The translations under genes were made by a program, and so were the position numbers. A stretch of DNA of 64,000 nucleotides, taken from positions 1 through 64,000 of the forward strand of contig NZ_MPVN01000010.1 in the NCBI RefSeq assembly GCF_001955535.1, given 5' to 3'. The stretch is from Paenibacillus sp. FSL H7-0326 (GTDB taxonomy: Bacteria > Bacillota > Bacilli > Paenibacillales > Paenibacillaceae). The notes under the pieces were generated by a model. That model made no database searches. It had not been told where the DNA came from and saw nothing but the letters and a program-made list of their open reading frames with translations. This document shows, one piece after another, positions 26,448 to 34,600 of this stretch (position 1 is the first letter of the stretch; every line of letters starts with the position of its first letter).

Positions 26448-27479
26448 GTGGATAGCATGCGAACGATATTAGAAGTGCAGAAGCAGCTTCTACCTGATCT
26501 CATGGACGTAATGAAGAAGAGGTATACCATTCTACGCCAGATCATGATCTCGGAAGTGATTGGAAGAAGAACTCTTGCGAACGCCATGGATATGACGGAG
26601 CGTGTACTCAGAGCAGAGACGGATCTGCTGAAGTCGCAAGGACTCATCGAGATCGAGACGGTGGGAATGAGAATCAGCCAGGCTGGAGAAGAGCTGCTTG
26701 AAATGCTTGAACCGGTAGCCAAGGAACTGTTTGGACTATCGGAGATGGAAGAGCAGATTAGAAGAACTTATGGACTTCGTAAGGTCATTGTCGTTCCAGG
26801 TGATTCTGAGAACTCGGAGTATGCCAAGCGTGAGCTTGGACGTGCCGGTGCCAAGGCGCTTCTCAGCGTCATGAACGATGAAGACGTTGTAGCTGTAACG
26901 GGCGGTTCCACGACAGCAGCGATAGCAGAGCATCTGACCCCGTCATCTTCTAAGAGAGATGTATGGTTTGTGCCTGCACGTGGCGGACTTGGAGAAAGTC
27001 TGGAGCTTCAGGCAAATACGATTGCTTCCATGATGGCCAAGAAGCTAGGAGCGCAATATCGGCTGCTGCACGTACCTGATCTACTAAGCAATCATGCCTA
27101 TGATTCACTTATACAAGACTCCAACATACAGGAAATTCTGGATATGATCCGTAAGGCACGCATCGTGATTCATGGAATAGGCGGTGCGATGGAAATGGCC
27201 AAACGGCGCAAGCTGGCGCCTCAGACGGTTACTGAAATTCGTGATGAAGGTGCGGTGGCAGAATCCTTCGGTTATTATTTCAATAACGAGGGAGAGGTCG
27301 TCCATACGATGCTGACACTAGGTATGCGTTTGGAGGACATTAGACACACTGAGCTTGTTATCGCCATTGCAGGCGGTAAGAGTAAGGCAGCTTCGATACA
27401 GGCAGTGCTGCGCTTCGGGCAGGAAGATATTCTTGTCATTGATGAAGCGGCGGCAGCTGAAATTGTTAAAGATTTATAG
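26448..27479 (+). CDS. cggR: Central glycolytic genes regulator CggR
   Basis: A SorC-family repressor of about 343 residues that represses gap to eno and is released by fructose-1,6-bisphosphate. The N-terminal winged helix (about residues 30-75) contains the IGRRTLANAMDMTERVLRAE recognition region. The effector domain shows VAVTGGSTTAAIAEHL and GIGGAMEMAKRRKL. A GTG at 26448 has AAGGAG nine bases upstream, while the ATG at 26430 has no site. It is the first gene of a six-gene operon. Confidence 0.93.
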   Translation: MDSMRTILEVQKQLLPDLMDVMKKRYTILRQIMISEVIGRRTLANAMDMTERVLRAETDLLKSQGLIEIETVGMRISQAGEELLEMLEPVAKELFGLSEMEEQIRRTYGLRKVIVVPGDSENSEYAKRELGRAGAKALLSVMNDEDVVAVTGGSTTAAIAEHLTPSSSKRDVWFVPARGGLGESLELQANTIASMMAKKLGAQYRLLHVPDLLSNHAYDSLIQDSNIQEILDMIRKARIVIHGIGGAMEMAKRRKLAPQTVTEIRDEGAVAESFGYYFNNEGEVVHTMLTLGMRLEDIRHTELVIAIAGGKSKAASIQAVLRFGQEDILVIDEAAAAEIVKDL

Positions 27480-27570
27480 AATTTGATTCACTGATTCGTT
27501 GTCTTGACGGGCCCTAACAGGCTTGTCTTGAATATATAAAATAAAAGCAAAACTTGGGAGGAACTTACTC

Positions 27571-28575
27571 ATGGTAAAAGTAGGTATTAACGGTTTTGGA
27601 CGTATTGGACGTAACGTATTCCGCGCAGCGCTGAACAACAGCGATGTAGAAATCGTAGCAATCAATGATTTGACAGACGTAAGCACTTTGGCTCACTTGC
27701 TCAAATACGACACAACTCATGGTCGTCTGAATGCAACTGTAGAAGCTAAAGAAGGCGCGCTGATCGTTAACGGCAAAGAAGTTAAAGTATTTGCTGAGCG
27801 CAACCCTGAGAACCTGCCTTGGGCAGCTAACGGTGTTGAAATCGTTGTTGAGTCCACTGGTATCTTCACAGCGAAAGAAAAAGCAGAAGCTCACCTTAAA
27901 GGCGGAGCTAAAAAAGTTATCATCTCTGCTCCAGCTACAAACGAAGATATTACAATCGTTATGGGCGTAAACGAAGAGAAATACGACCCAGCTAACCATA
28001 CAGTGATTTCTAACGCTTCTTGTACGACAAACTGCTTGGCACCATTTGCTAAAGTTCTTGACGAGTCCTTCGGTATCGTTAAAGGTATGATGACAACTGT
28101 TCACTCTTACACTAACGACCAGCAAGTACTTGACCTGCCGCACAAAGACCTTCGTCGTGCTCGTGCAGCAGCTGAGAACATCATTCCTTCTACAACAGGT
28201 GCAGCTAAAGCTGTTAGCCTTGTGTTGCCGCAACTGAAAGGTAAACTGAACGGTATGGCAATGCGCGTTCCTACTAAGAACGTATCCGTAACTGACCTGG
28301 TTGTAGAGCTTGGCAAAAACGTAACTGTAGACGAAGTAAACGCAGCGCTTAAAGAAGCAGCTAACGGACCGCTGAAAGGCATCCTTAACTACTCCGACGA
28401 GCCGCTTGTATCCAGCGACTACAACAGCGACCCAGCTTCTTCCACAATTGACGCTCTCTCCACAATGGTAGTAGGCGACAACATGGTTAAAGTGGTTTCT
28501 TGGTACGACAACGAGTGGGGTTACTCCAACCGTGTCGTAGACCTCGCTGCTTACATTGCAAGCAAAGGTCTGTAA
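27571..28575 (+). CDS. gap: Glyceraldehyde-3-phosphate dehydrogenase
   Basis: A 334-residue glycolytic enzyme that uses NAD. The Rossmann motif VGINGFGRIGRNVFRAAL opens the protein, and the active-site cysteine is in SNASCTTNCLAP. Codon use is extreme, as in very highly expressed genes. It leaves the complementary strand open for about 350 codons, which is not a gene. GGGAGGAA precedes the ATG. It is separated from pgk by 250 bases with a strong hairpin. Confidence 0.97.
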   Translation: MVKVGINGFGRIGRNVFRAALNNSDVEIVAINDLTDVSTLAHLLKYDTTHGRLNATVEAKEGALIVNGKEVKVFAERNPENLPWAANGVEIVVESTGIFTAKEKAEAHLKGGAKKVIISAPATNEDITIVMGVNEEKYDPANHTVISNASCTTNCLAPFAKVLDESFGIVKGMMTTVHSYTNDQQVLDLPHKDLRRARAAAENIIPSTTGAAKAVSLVLPQLKGKLNGMAMRVPTKNVSVTDLVVELGKNVTVDEVNAALKEAANGPLKGILNYSDEPLVSSDYNSDPASSTIDALSTMVVGDNMVKVVSWYDNEWGYSNRVVDLAAYIASKGL

Positions 28576-28600
28576 GACCAACGATAGGAATTTAAAATAA

Positions 28601-28639
28601 GGTGAAGAGGAGAACAAGGCTTTTGGTCTCCTCTTCACC
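28601..28639 (+). other. Strong hairpin between gap and pgk
   Basis: GGTGAAGAGGAGA pairs perfectly with TCTCCTCTTCACC over 13 bp. Only ATGATTTTAT follows, without a proper T run. It may act as a weak terminator or as a 3' stabiliser that lets gap be expressed above pgk. Confidence 0.7.
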
Positions 28640-28826
28640 ATGATTTTATCTTTAATGCCAGAGAACCGGGGATACCGGATATAGAAGATTACATTATATA
28701 GAGATTATTACTTATATCATGCTGCTGTTTAATAAAAATGGGCTGTCCACCTTAAGGCCGGACGGTAACTGCACATAAGATGCCGGTGATTGGCTTTGGT
28801 AGATAGCGCTTAGGAGGAACGTGGAG

Positions 28827-30008
28827 ATGAACAAGAAAAGTGTACGTGATGTAGAAGTAACAGGAAAACGCGTTTTTGTTCGCGTCGATTTTAATGTACC
28901 GCTCGAAGATGGAAAGATTACGGATGATACTCGTATTCGTGAAACACTGCCAACGATCAAGTATTTGATTGAGAACGGTGCAAAAGTCATTCTTGCGAGC
29001 CATATGGGTCGTCCAAAAGGTGAATTCGTTGATTCTCTTCGTCTGACACCTGCTGCAAACCGTCTGTCCGAGCTGCTTGGCAAACCGGTTGCAAAAGCGG
29101 ATGAAGCTGTCGGTGAAGCAGTAAAAGCAGAAATCGAGAAATTGAACAATGGCGACGTGCTTGTGCTTGAAAACGTCCGTTTCTATCCTGGAGAAGAGAA
29201 GAACGATCCAGAACTCGCAAAACAATTTGCAGAACTGGCTGACCTTTTCGTGAATGATGCATTTGGCGCAGCACACCGTGCTCATGCTTCCACAGAAGGT
29301 ATCGCACATCATCTTCCAGCTGTATCTGGCCTACTGATGGAGAAAGAATTGTCTGTACTTGGCAAAGCATTGTCCAACCCAGAGCGTCCTTTCACAGCCA
29401 TTATCGGCGGATCTAAAGTAAAAGACAAAATTGATGTGATCGACAACCTGTTGAACCTTGCAGACAACGTATTGATCGGCGGAGGTCTCACTTACACATT
29501 CTTCAAAGCTCAAGGTCATGAAATTGGACTTTCCCTTCTGGATGAATCCAAAATGGACGTTGCTCTTAGCTTCATCGACAAAGCGAAAAAGCTGGGCAAA
29601 AACTTCCTTCTGCCTGAAGATATCGTAATTACGAAAGAATTCAGCGCAGATGCAGAAACGAAGATCGTTAACATCGATGAAATCCCTGCAGACTGGGAAG
29701 GCATTGACATCGGACCGAAGACACGTGCGAAATATGCTGAAGTGATCAAGAACTCTAAGCTGGTAGTCTGGAACGGACCAATGGGCGTATTTGAGATTGA
29801 GCCATTCTCACACGGTACTCGTGAAGTTGCAGAAGCTTGTGCAGCAACGGAAGGTTACACTGTAATCGGCGGCGGCGATTCTGCAGCAGCAGCAGAGAAA
29901 TTCAATCTTGCGGATAAAATGGACCACATCTCTACAGGTGGTGGTGCTTCCCTGGAGTTCATGGAAGGTAAAGCACTCCCAGGTGTTGTGGCATTGAACG
30001 ATAAATAA
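28827..30008 (+). CDS. pgk: Phosphoglycerate kinase
   Basis: A 393-residue kinase making ATP and 3-phosphoglycerate. The signature RVFVRVDFNVPLEDG is near the start. Later come ILASHMGRPKGE, ENVRFYPGEE and the nucleotide part GGGDSAAAAEKF. AGGAGG sits nine bases before ATG 28827; a GTG at 28821 is less likely. Confidence 0.97.
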   Translation: MNKKSVRDVEVTGKRVFVRVDFNVPLEDGKITDDTRIRETLPTIKYLIENGAKVILASHMGRPKGEFVDSLRLTPAANRLSELLGKPVAKADEAVGEAVKAEIEKLNNGDVLVLENVRFYPGEEKNDPELAKQFAELADLFVNDAFGAAHRAHASTEGIAHHLPAVSGLLMEKELSVLGKALSNPERPFTAIIGGSKVKDKIDVIDNLLNLADNVLIGGGLTYTFFKAQGHEIGLSLLDESKMDVALSFIDKAKKLGKNFLLPEDIVITKEFSADAETKIVNIDEIPADWEGIDIGPKTRAKYAEVIKNSKLVVWNGPMGVFEIEPFSHGTREVAEACAATEGYTVIGGGDSAAAAEKFNLADKMDHISTGGGASLEFMEGKALPGVVALNDK

Positions 30009-30036
30009 TGGATTAGATTTGAGGAGGCGATAAACG

Positions 30037-30792
30037 GTGAGCAGAACAAAAGTCATCGCAGGTAACTGGAAAATGTTCAAAACCGTACCGGAAGCCACTT
30101 CGTTTATCGAAGCGGTAAAAGGCAAAGTCGAAGCAGAAGGCGTGGAGAGCGTAATTTGTGCTCCTTTTACGAACCTGCCGGCTTTGGTAGAAGCGGTTAA
30201 AGGCACGAACATCAAGATTGGTGCTCAAAACCTTCATTTTGAAGACAACGGCGCATTCACAGGTGAAATCAGCGGTTCGATGCTGAAGGATCTGGGTGTG
30301 GATTACGTGGTAATCGGACATTCCGAGCGTCGTCAGTACTTCAACGAAACAGACGAGACCGTGAACAAGAAAGTTCACGCTGCATTCCGTCATGGTCTTA
30401 CACCGATCGTATGTGTAGGCGAGAAATTGGAAGAGCGTGAAGCAGATCAAACGAAGGACGTTTGCAAAGTGCAAACAGAAGCGGCTTTTGCAGGACTTGC
30501 TGCTGACCAAGCAGCTCAAGTGATTGTAGCTTACGAGCCAATCTGGGCGATCGGAACAGGCAAATCTTCGACTGCACAAGATGCAAACGAAGTGATTGCT
30601 TACATCCGCAGCATCATCAAAGGTCTGTATAACGAAGATGTAGCGAATGCCGTTGTTATTCAATACGGCGGAAGCGTGAAACCAGCGAATGTAGCTGAAT
30701 ATCTTGGACAAAGCGATATTGACGGTGCATTGGTAGGCGGAGCAAGCCTGGAGCCTGAATCCTACATCGCGCTCGTTCAGGGGGCGAAGTAA
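30037..30792 (+). CDS. tpiA: Triosephosphate isomerase
   Basis: A 251-residue TIM barrel with Lys in AGNWKMFK, the catalytic His in VIGHSERR and Glu in VAYEPIWAIGTG. It starts with GTG, with GAGGAGGC upstream. It lies 28 bases behind pgk and one base before gpmI. Confidence 0.97.
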   Translation: MSRTKVIAGNWKMFKTVPEATSFIEAVKGKVEAEGVESVICAPFTNLPALVEAVKGTNIKIGAQNLHFEDNGAFTGEISGSMLKDLGVDYVVIGHSERRQYFNETDETVNKKVHAAFRHGLTPIVCVGEKLEEREADQTKDVCKVQTEAAFAGLAADQAAQVIVAYEPIWAIGTGKSSTAQDANEVIAYIRSIIKGLYNEDVANAVVIQYGGSVKPANVAEYLGQSDIDGALVGGASLEPESYIALVQGAK

Positions 30793-30793
30793 G

Positions 30794-32338
30794 ATGACGG
30801 CACCAAAACCTGTAGCTCTGATTATTATGGACGGCTTCGGACTGCGCAACACAGAAGTGGGTAACGCAGTAGCTCAAGCGAAGAAGCCGAATTATGATCG
30901 TTACATGGCAAAATATCCGAATACAACCCTTACTGCTTGCGGTGAAGCGGTTGGACTGCCGGAAGGGCAAATGGGGAACTCGGAAGTAGGTCACCTCAAT
31001 ATCGGTGCAGGTCGTATCGTATATCAGGACCTTACTCGGATCTCCAAGTCCATCCGTGAAGGCGAGTTCTTCGATAACGAAACACTCGTAGGCGCAGTTC
31101 GTGCTGCGAAGACAACGGGTAAAAAGCTTCACCTGTACGGACTATTGTCCGACGGTGGCGTTCATAGCCATATTAATCACCTGTTCGCTATGCTGGATCT
31201 TGCCAAAAAAGAAGATATGCACGATGTTTACATCCATGCATTCCTCGATGGACGCGACGTATCCCCAGACAGCGGTATCAAGTTCCTAGAGCAATTGAAT
31301 GCAAAAATTGCGGAAGTGGGCATTGGTAAAATCGCAACCGTTCAAGGACGTTATTATGCGATGGACCGCGACAAACGGTGGGAACGTGTAGAGAAGTCTT
31401 ATCGTGCGATCGTGTATGGAGACGGACCGGTATATACGGATCCGATGGTGGCTGTCAAGGAATCCTACGAGAAATCCGTATTCGACGAGTTCGTTGAACC
31501 AACGGTCATCGTGAAGGAAGATGGACAACCTGTTGGACTCGTGGAAAGCGGCGATTCTGTCGTATTCCTGAACTTCCGTCCTGACCGTGCAATTCAGCTG
31601 TCTCAAGTGTTTACTAACCAGGATTTCCGCGGTTTCGATCGTGGAGACAAATTCCCTGAAGGACTTCACTTTGTATGTCTTACACTCTTTAGCGAAACCG
31701 TTGAAGGATATGTAGCATACTCTCCGAAGAACCTGGATAATACGCTTGGTGAAGTGCTTGTTCAGAACAACAAGAAACAGCTTCGTATTGCGGAAACAGA
31801 GAAGTACCCGCATGTTACTTTCTTCTTCAGCGGCGGCCGCGATGTTGAGCTTCCTGGCGAGACTCGCATTCTTATCAATTCGCCGAAGGTGGCAACTTAT
31901 GACCTGAAGCCTGAGATGAGCGCTTATGAAGTAGCGGATGCTTGTGTGAAGGAGATCGAGGCAGACAAACATGACGCGATCATTCTGAACTTTGCAAATC
32001 CGGACATGGTGGGTCACTCCGGTATGCTGGAGCCAACGATCAAAGCAGTAGAAGCAACCGATGAGTGCATGGGCCGTGTGGTAGAGGCTGTTCTTGCAAA
32101 AGGCGGCGTCGCACTGATTACAGCGGACCATGGTAATGCGGATATGGTATTTGATGAGAACGGCAGACCGTTCACAGCACATACAACCAATCCGGTTCCA
32201 TTCATCGTGACATCTGAGAACGTAGAGCTCCGTGATGGCGGAATTCTGGCAGATATCGCTCCAACGATCCTTGATTTGATGGAACTTCCGCAGCCTGCGG
32301 AAATGACCGGACATTCCGTTATTTCAGGACGCAAGTAA
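30794..32338 (+). CDS. gpmI: Phosphoglycerate mutase, cofactor-independent
   Basis: A 514-residue, manganese-dependent alkaline-phosphatase-fold enzyme. The phosphoserine site is in MGNSEVGHLNIGAG, about residue 62. Metal ligands appear in IIMDGFGL, FANPDMVGHSG and ITADHGNADMV. Its site lies inside the end of tpiA, so translation is coupled. Confidence 0.97.
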   Translation: MTAPKPVALIIMDGFGLRNTEVGNAVAQAKKPNYDRYMAKYPNTTLTACGEAVGLPEGQMGNSEVGHLNIGAGRIVYQDLTRISKSIREGEFFDNETLVGAVRAAKTTGKKLHLYGLLSDGGVHSHINHLFAMLDLAKKEDMHDVYIHAFLDGRDVSPDSGIKFLEQLNAKIAEVGIGKIATVQGRYYAMDRDKRWERVEKSYRAIVYGDGPVYTDPMVAVKESYEKSVFDEFVEPTVIVKEDGQPVGLVESGDSVVFLNFRPDRAIQLSQVFTNQDFRGFDRGDKFPEGLHFVCLTLFSETVEGYVAYSPKNLDNTLGEVLVQNNKKQLRIAETEKYPHVTFFFSGGRDVELPGETRILINSPKVATYDLKPEMSAYEVADACVKEIEADKHDAIILNFANPDMVGHSGMLEPTIKAVEATDECMGRVVEAVLAKGGVALITADHGNADMVFDENGRPFTAHTTNPVPFIVTSENVELRDGGILADIAPTILDLMELPQPAEMTGHSVISGRK

Positions 32339-32447
32339 GCTGTTAAACGAACCGATTTGCAATCCTATGCGCGTATAGGGTTTAATGATAGAAGATGCTA
32401 TGCTAGCTAGCAAAAATGAATCGAAGAATAAAGGAGAGTAATTACTC

Positions 32448-33734
32448 ATGACAATTATTTCTGACGTATACGCACGCGAAGTCCTTGACTCCCGCGGTAA
32501 TCCTACAGTAGAAGTTGAAGTATATACAGAGTCCGGTGCAATCGGACGCGCAATCGTTCCATCCGGTGCTTCCACGGGTGCACACGAAGCGGTTGAGCTT
32601 CGTGATGGCGACAAAGACCGTTACCTTGGCAAAGGTGTCCTGAACGCAGTTAAGAACGTAAACGAAAAAATCGCTCCAGAAATTATCGGTATGGACGCTC
32701 TTGATCAATTGGGTATCGACAAACTGATGATCTCTTTGGATGGTACGCCAAACAAAGGTAAATTCGGTGCGAACGCAATCCTTGCTGTATCCATGGCAGT
32801 CGCTCGCGCAGCTGCAGACGCTCTTGATCTTCCACTGTATGTATACCTTGGCGGATTCAACGCGAAACAGCTTCCAGTTCCAATGATGAACATCGTTAAC
32901 GGCGGTGAGCATGCGGACAACAACGTGGACGTACAAGAGTTCATGATCCTGCCTGTAGGCGCTCCTTCCTTCAAGGAAGCTCTTCGTACAGGTGCTGAAA
33001 TCTTCCACAGCCTCAAATCCGTTCTGAAAGCAAAAGGACTGAACACAGCTGTAGGTGACGAGGGTGGTTTCGCTCCTAACTTCACTTCCAACGAAGACGC
33101 TCTTGGCGCGATCATGGAAGCTATTGAAAAAGCAGGCTACAAACCAGGTGAAGACGTTCTTCTTGGTATGGACGTTGCTTCCACTGAGTTCTACAAAGAT
33201 GGTAAGTACACACTCGCTGGTGAAGGCAAATCCTTTACTTCCGCTGAGTTCGTAGACCTTCTTGCTTCTTGGGTTGATAAATACCCAATCGTTACCATTG
33301 AAGATGGCTGCTCCGAGGATGACTGGGAAGGTTGGAAGCTCCTTACTGAGAAACTGGGAGACAAAATCCAACTCGTTGGTGACGACTTGTTCGTTACTAA
33401 CACAGAGCGTCTGTCCAAAGGTATCGACGAGAAGATCGGTAACTCGATCCTTATCAAAGTTAACCAAATTGGTACACTGACTGAAACATTTGATGCAATC
33501 GAAATGGCGAAACGCGCTGGTTACACAGCAGTTATCTCCCACCGTTCCGGTGAATCCGAAGACAGCACAATTGCTGACATCGCGGTTGCAACAAACGCAG
33601 GCCAAATCAAAACGGGTGCACCTTCCCGTACAGACCGTATCGCGAAATACAACCAACTTCTTCGCATCGAAGATCAATTGGGTGAACTCGCTCAATACAA
33701 CGGCCTGAGCTCTTTCTACAACCTGAAAAAATAA
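32448..33734 (+). CDS. eno: Enolase
   Basis: A 428-residue glycolytic lyase, also a component of the RNA degradosome-like network in Bacillales. Markers are AREVLDSRGNPTVEVEV, PSGASTGAHEA, the catalytic GDEGGFAPN and the signature LIKVNQIGTLTET, then SHRSGESED. The strong codon bias again keeps the opposite strand open for nearly 500 codons without meaning. It is the last gene of the glycolytic operon. Confidence 0.97.
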   Translation: MTIISDVYAREVLDSRGNPTVEVEVYTESGAIGRAIVPSGASTGAHEAVELRDGDKDRYLGKGVLNAVKNVNEKIAPEIIGMDALDQLGIDKLMISLDGTPNKGKFGANAILAVSMAVARAAADALDLPLYVYLGGFNAKQLPVPMMNIVNGGEHADNNVDVQEFMILPVGAPSFKEALRTGAEIFHSLKSVLKAKGLNTAVGDEGGFAPNFTSNEDALGAIMEAIEKAGYKPGEDVLLGMDVASTEFYKDGKYTLAGEGKSFTSAEFVDLLASWVDKYPIVTIEDGCSEDDWEGWKLLTEKLGDKIQLVGDDLFVTNTERLSKGIDEKIGNSILIKVNQIGTLTETFDAIEMAKRAGYTAVISHRSGESEDSTIADIAVATNAGQIKTGAPSRTDRIAKYNQLLRIEDQLGELAQYNGLSSFYNLKK

Positions 33735-33757
33735 TAAGCTTTTCAGCTTATTACAGA

Positions 33758-33786
33758 GAGTCGCCCATCGGGGCGGCTCTTTTTTG
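33758..33786 (+). terminator. Terminator of the glycolytic operon
   Basis: GAGTCGCCC pairs with GGGCGGCTC around a four-base loop, then T6. A smaller AT-rich hairpin (AATAAGCT/AGCTTATT) lies just before it. Confidence 0.88.
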
Positions 33787-33864
33787 CTTACACCCCAGTG
33801 TATGCTGCACGATTGCAGATTAATGTTCGTTCTGCCGATATAGAGGAGAGAAAGGAGGTGCGTA

Positions 33865-34044
33865 ATGGATATCGCAGCAATGTCTACAGTTATGTCTATG
33901 ACAGCCGTGAAGCAGGCAGCATCCATTCAGGTGCTGAATATGGCGAAGAGTCAAGCGGAAGTGATGGGCACACAAATGGCACAGATGCTCTCTCAGAGTG
34001 CTCCGCATCCGACCTCAGGTCATTCGATTGATCTGAAAGCTTAA
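33865..34044 (+). CDS. Small YjfB-like protein (putative motility protein)
   Basis: A 59-residue protein that starts MDIAAMSTVMSMTAVKQAAS and ends PTSGHSIDLKA. The pattern MDIAAMS, small helices rich in M, A and Q, and the short hydrophilic tail match the YjfB family, called putative motility proteins in Bacillus, with no proven function. An excellent AAAGGAGGTG lies six bases before the ATG. It stands alone between eno and secG and has no flagellar gene nearby. A longer frame overlapping it has no such site. Confidence 0.75.
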   Translation: MDIAAMSTVMSMTAVKQAASIQVLNMAKSQAEVMGTQMAQMLSQSAPHPTSGHSIDLKA

Positions 34045-34056
34045 GGACTTTTCGGA

Positions 34057-34085
34057 TTGTATATGTGCAGAGCGTATGGTACAAT
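34057..34085 (+). promoter_or_regulatory. Promoter of secG
   Basis: TTGTAT (34057-34062), a 17-base spacer and TACAAT (34080-34085), about 55 bases before secG. Confidence 0.7.
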
Positions 34086-34140
34086 AAAAATATTGTTTAC
34101 TGCGTGGAGTTACGCACATTTCGTATAGGAGGTGGAAGTT

Positions 34141-34371
34141 ATGGATATCGTTTTGAAATTGCTTCTCGTTATTTTCGCCATCGGTGTAATCGTCGTCGTT
34201 CTTCTTCAACAAGGTAAAAGTGCGGGTCTTTCCGGTGCCATCTCCGGCGGTGCGGAACATCTATTTGGCAAAACCAAAGCACGCGGATTGGAACTTGTAT
34301 TGCAACGGGTTACAGTTGGTCTCGCAGCAGGGTTTATGATCCTTGCGATTCTCGTAGCTGTATTTGAATAA
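34141..34371 (+). CDS. secG: Preprotein translocase subunit SecG
   Basis: A 76-residue membrane protein with two transmembrane helices (residues 4-22 and 54-74) separated by LQQGKSAGLSGAISGGAEHLFGK-like conserved loop sequence. It assists SecYE. AGGAGGTGG before 34141 supports this ATG over an in-frame GTG at 34132. It heads the secG-rnr-smpB-ssrA order common in Bacillales. Confidence 0.95.
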   Translation: MDIVLKLLLVIFAIGVIVVVLLQQGKSAGLSGAISGGAEHLFGKTKARGLELVLQRVTVGLAAGFMILAILVAVFE

Positions 34372-34393
34372 TTCAACACTTGGACGTTTAGAG

Positions 34394-34424
34394 CCTTCGT
34401 TCCTCAGAGGAACGAAGGTTTTTT
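34394..34424 (+). terminator. Terminator after secG
   Basis: CCTTCGTTCCT pairs perfectly with AGGAACGAAGG over three loop bases, then T6. Confidence 0.9.
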
Positions 34425-34600
34425 GTAATTAGGGCTATTCGCCTGATCTAAGAGCTTTCTCGACCAAAGTGCACATTTGAGTATATGAGAAATCCATACT
34501 TGGATTAAATTCGTGTATACTAGGGTAAGATTTTACTAATGATATCAAGACTGACAAAGTACATAAAGGCCTACTCTTATGTTTCCTAGAGGTGAACTAA

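Noticed and set aside
27565..28641. A 358-codon open frame on the minus strand opposite gap
   Set aside because: gap has strong codon bias that avoids the codons that would make stops in the other strand. The translated text is rich in Cys, Phe and Val without family likeness. The same holds for the frames opposite eno (32442-33926), gpmI (31286-32314), tpiA (30013-30852) and the ABC ATPase gene (2896-4002).
32442..33926. A 494-codon open frame opposite eno as a possible antisense gene
   Set aside because: It shadows eno codon by codon, has no ribosome site and reads as low-sense Cys/Phe-rich protein. Length alone is explained by eno codon use.
33798..34031. A 77-codon frame across the YjfB-like gene
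   Set aside because: It lacks a ribosome site and family likeness. The shorter frame at 33865 has a near-perfect site and a recognisable N-terminus.
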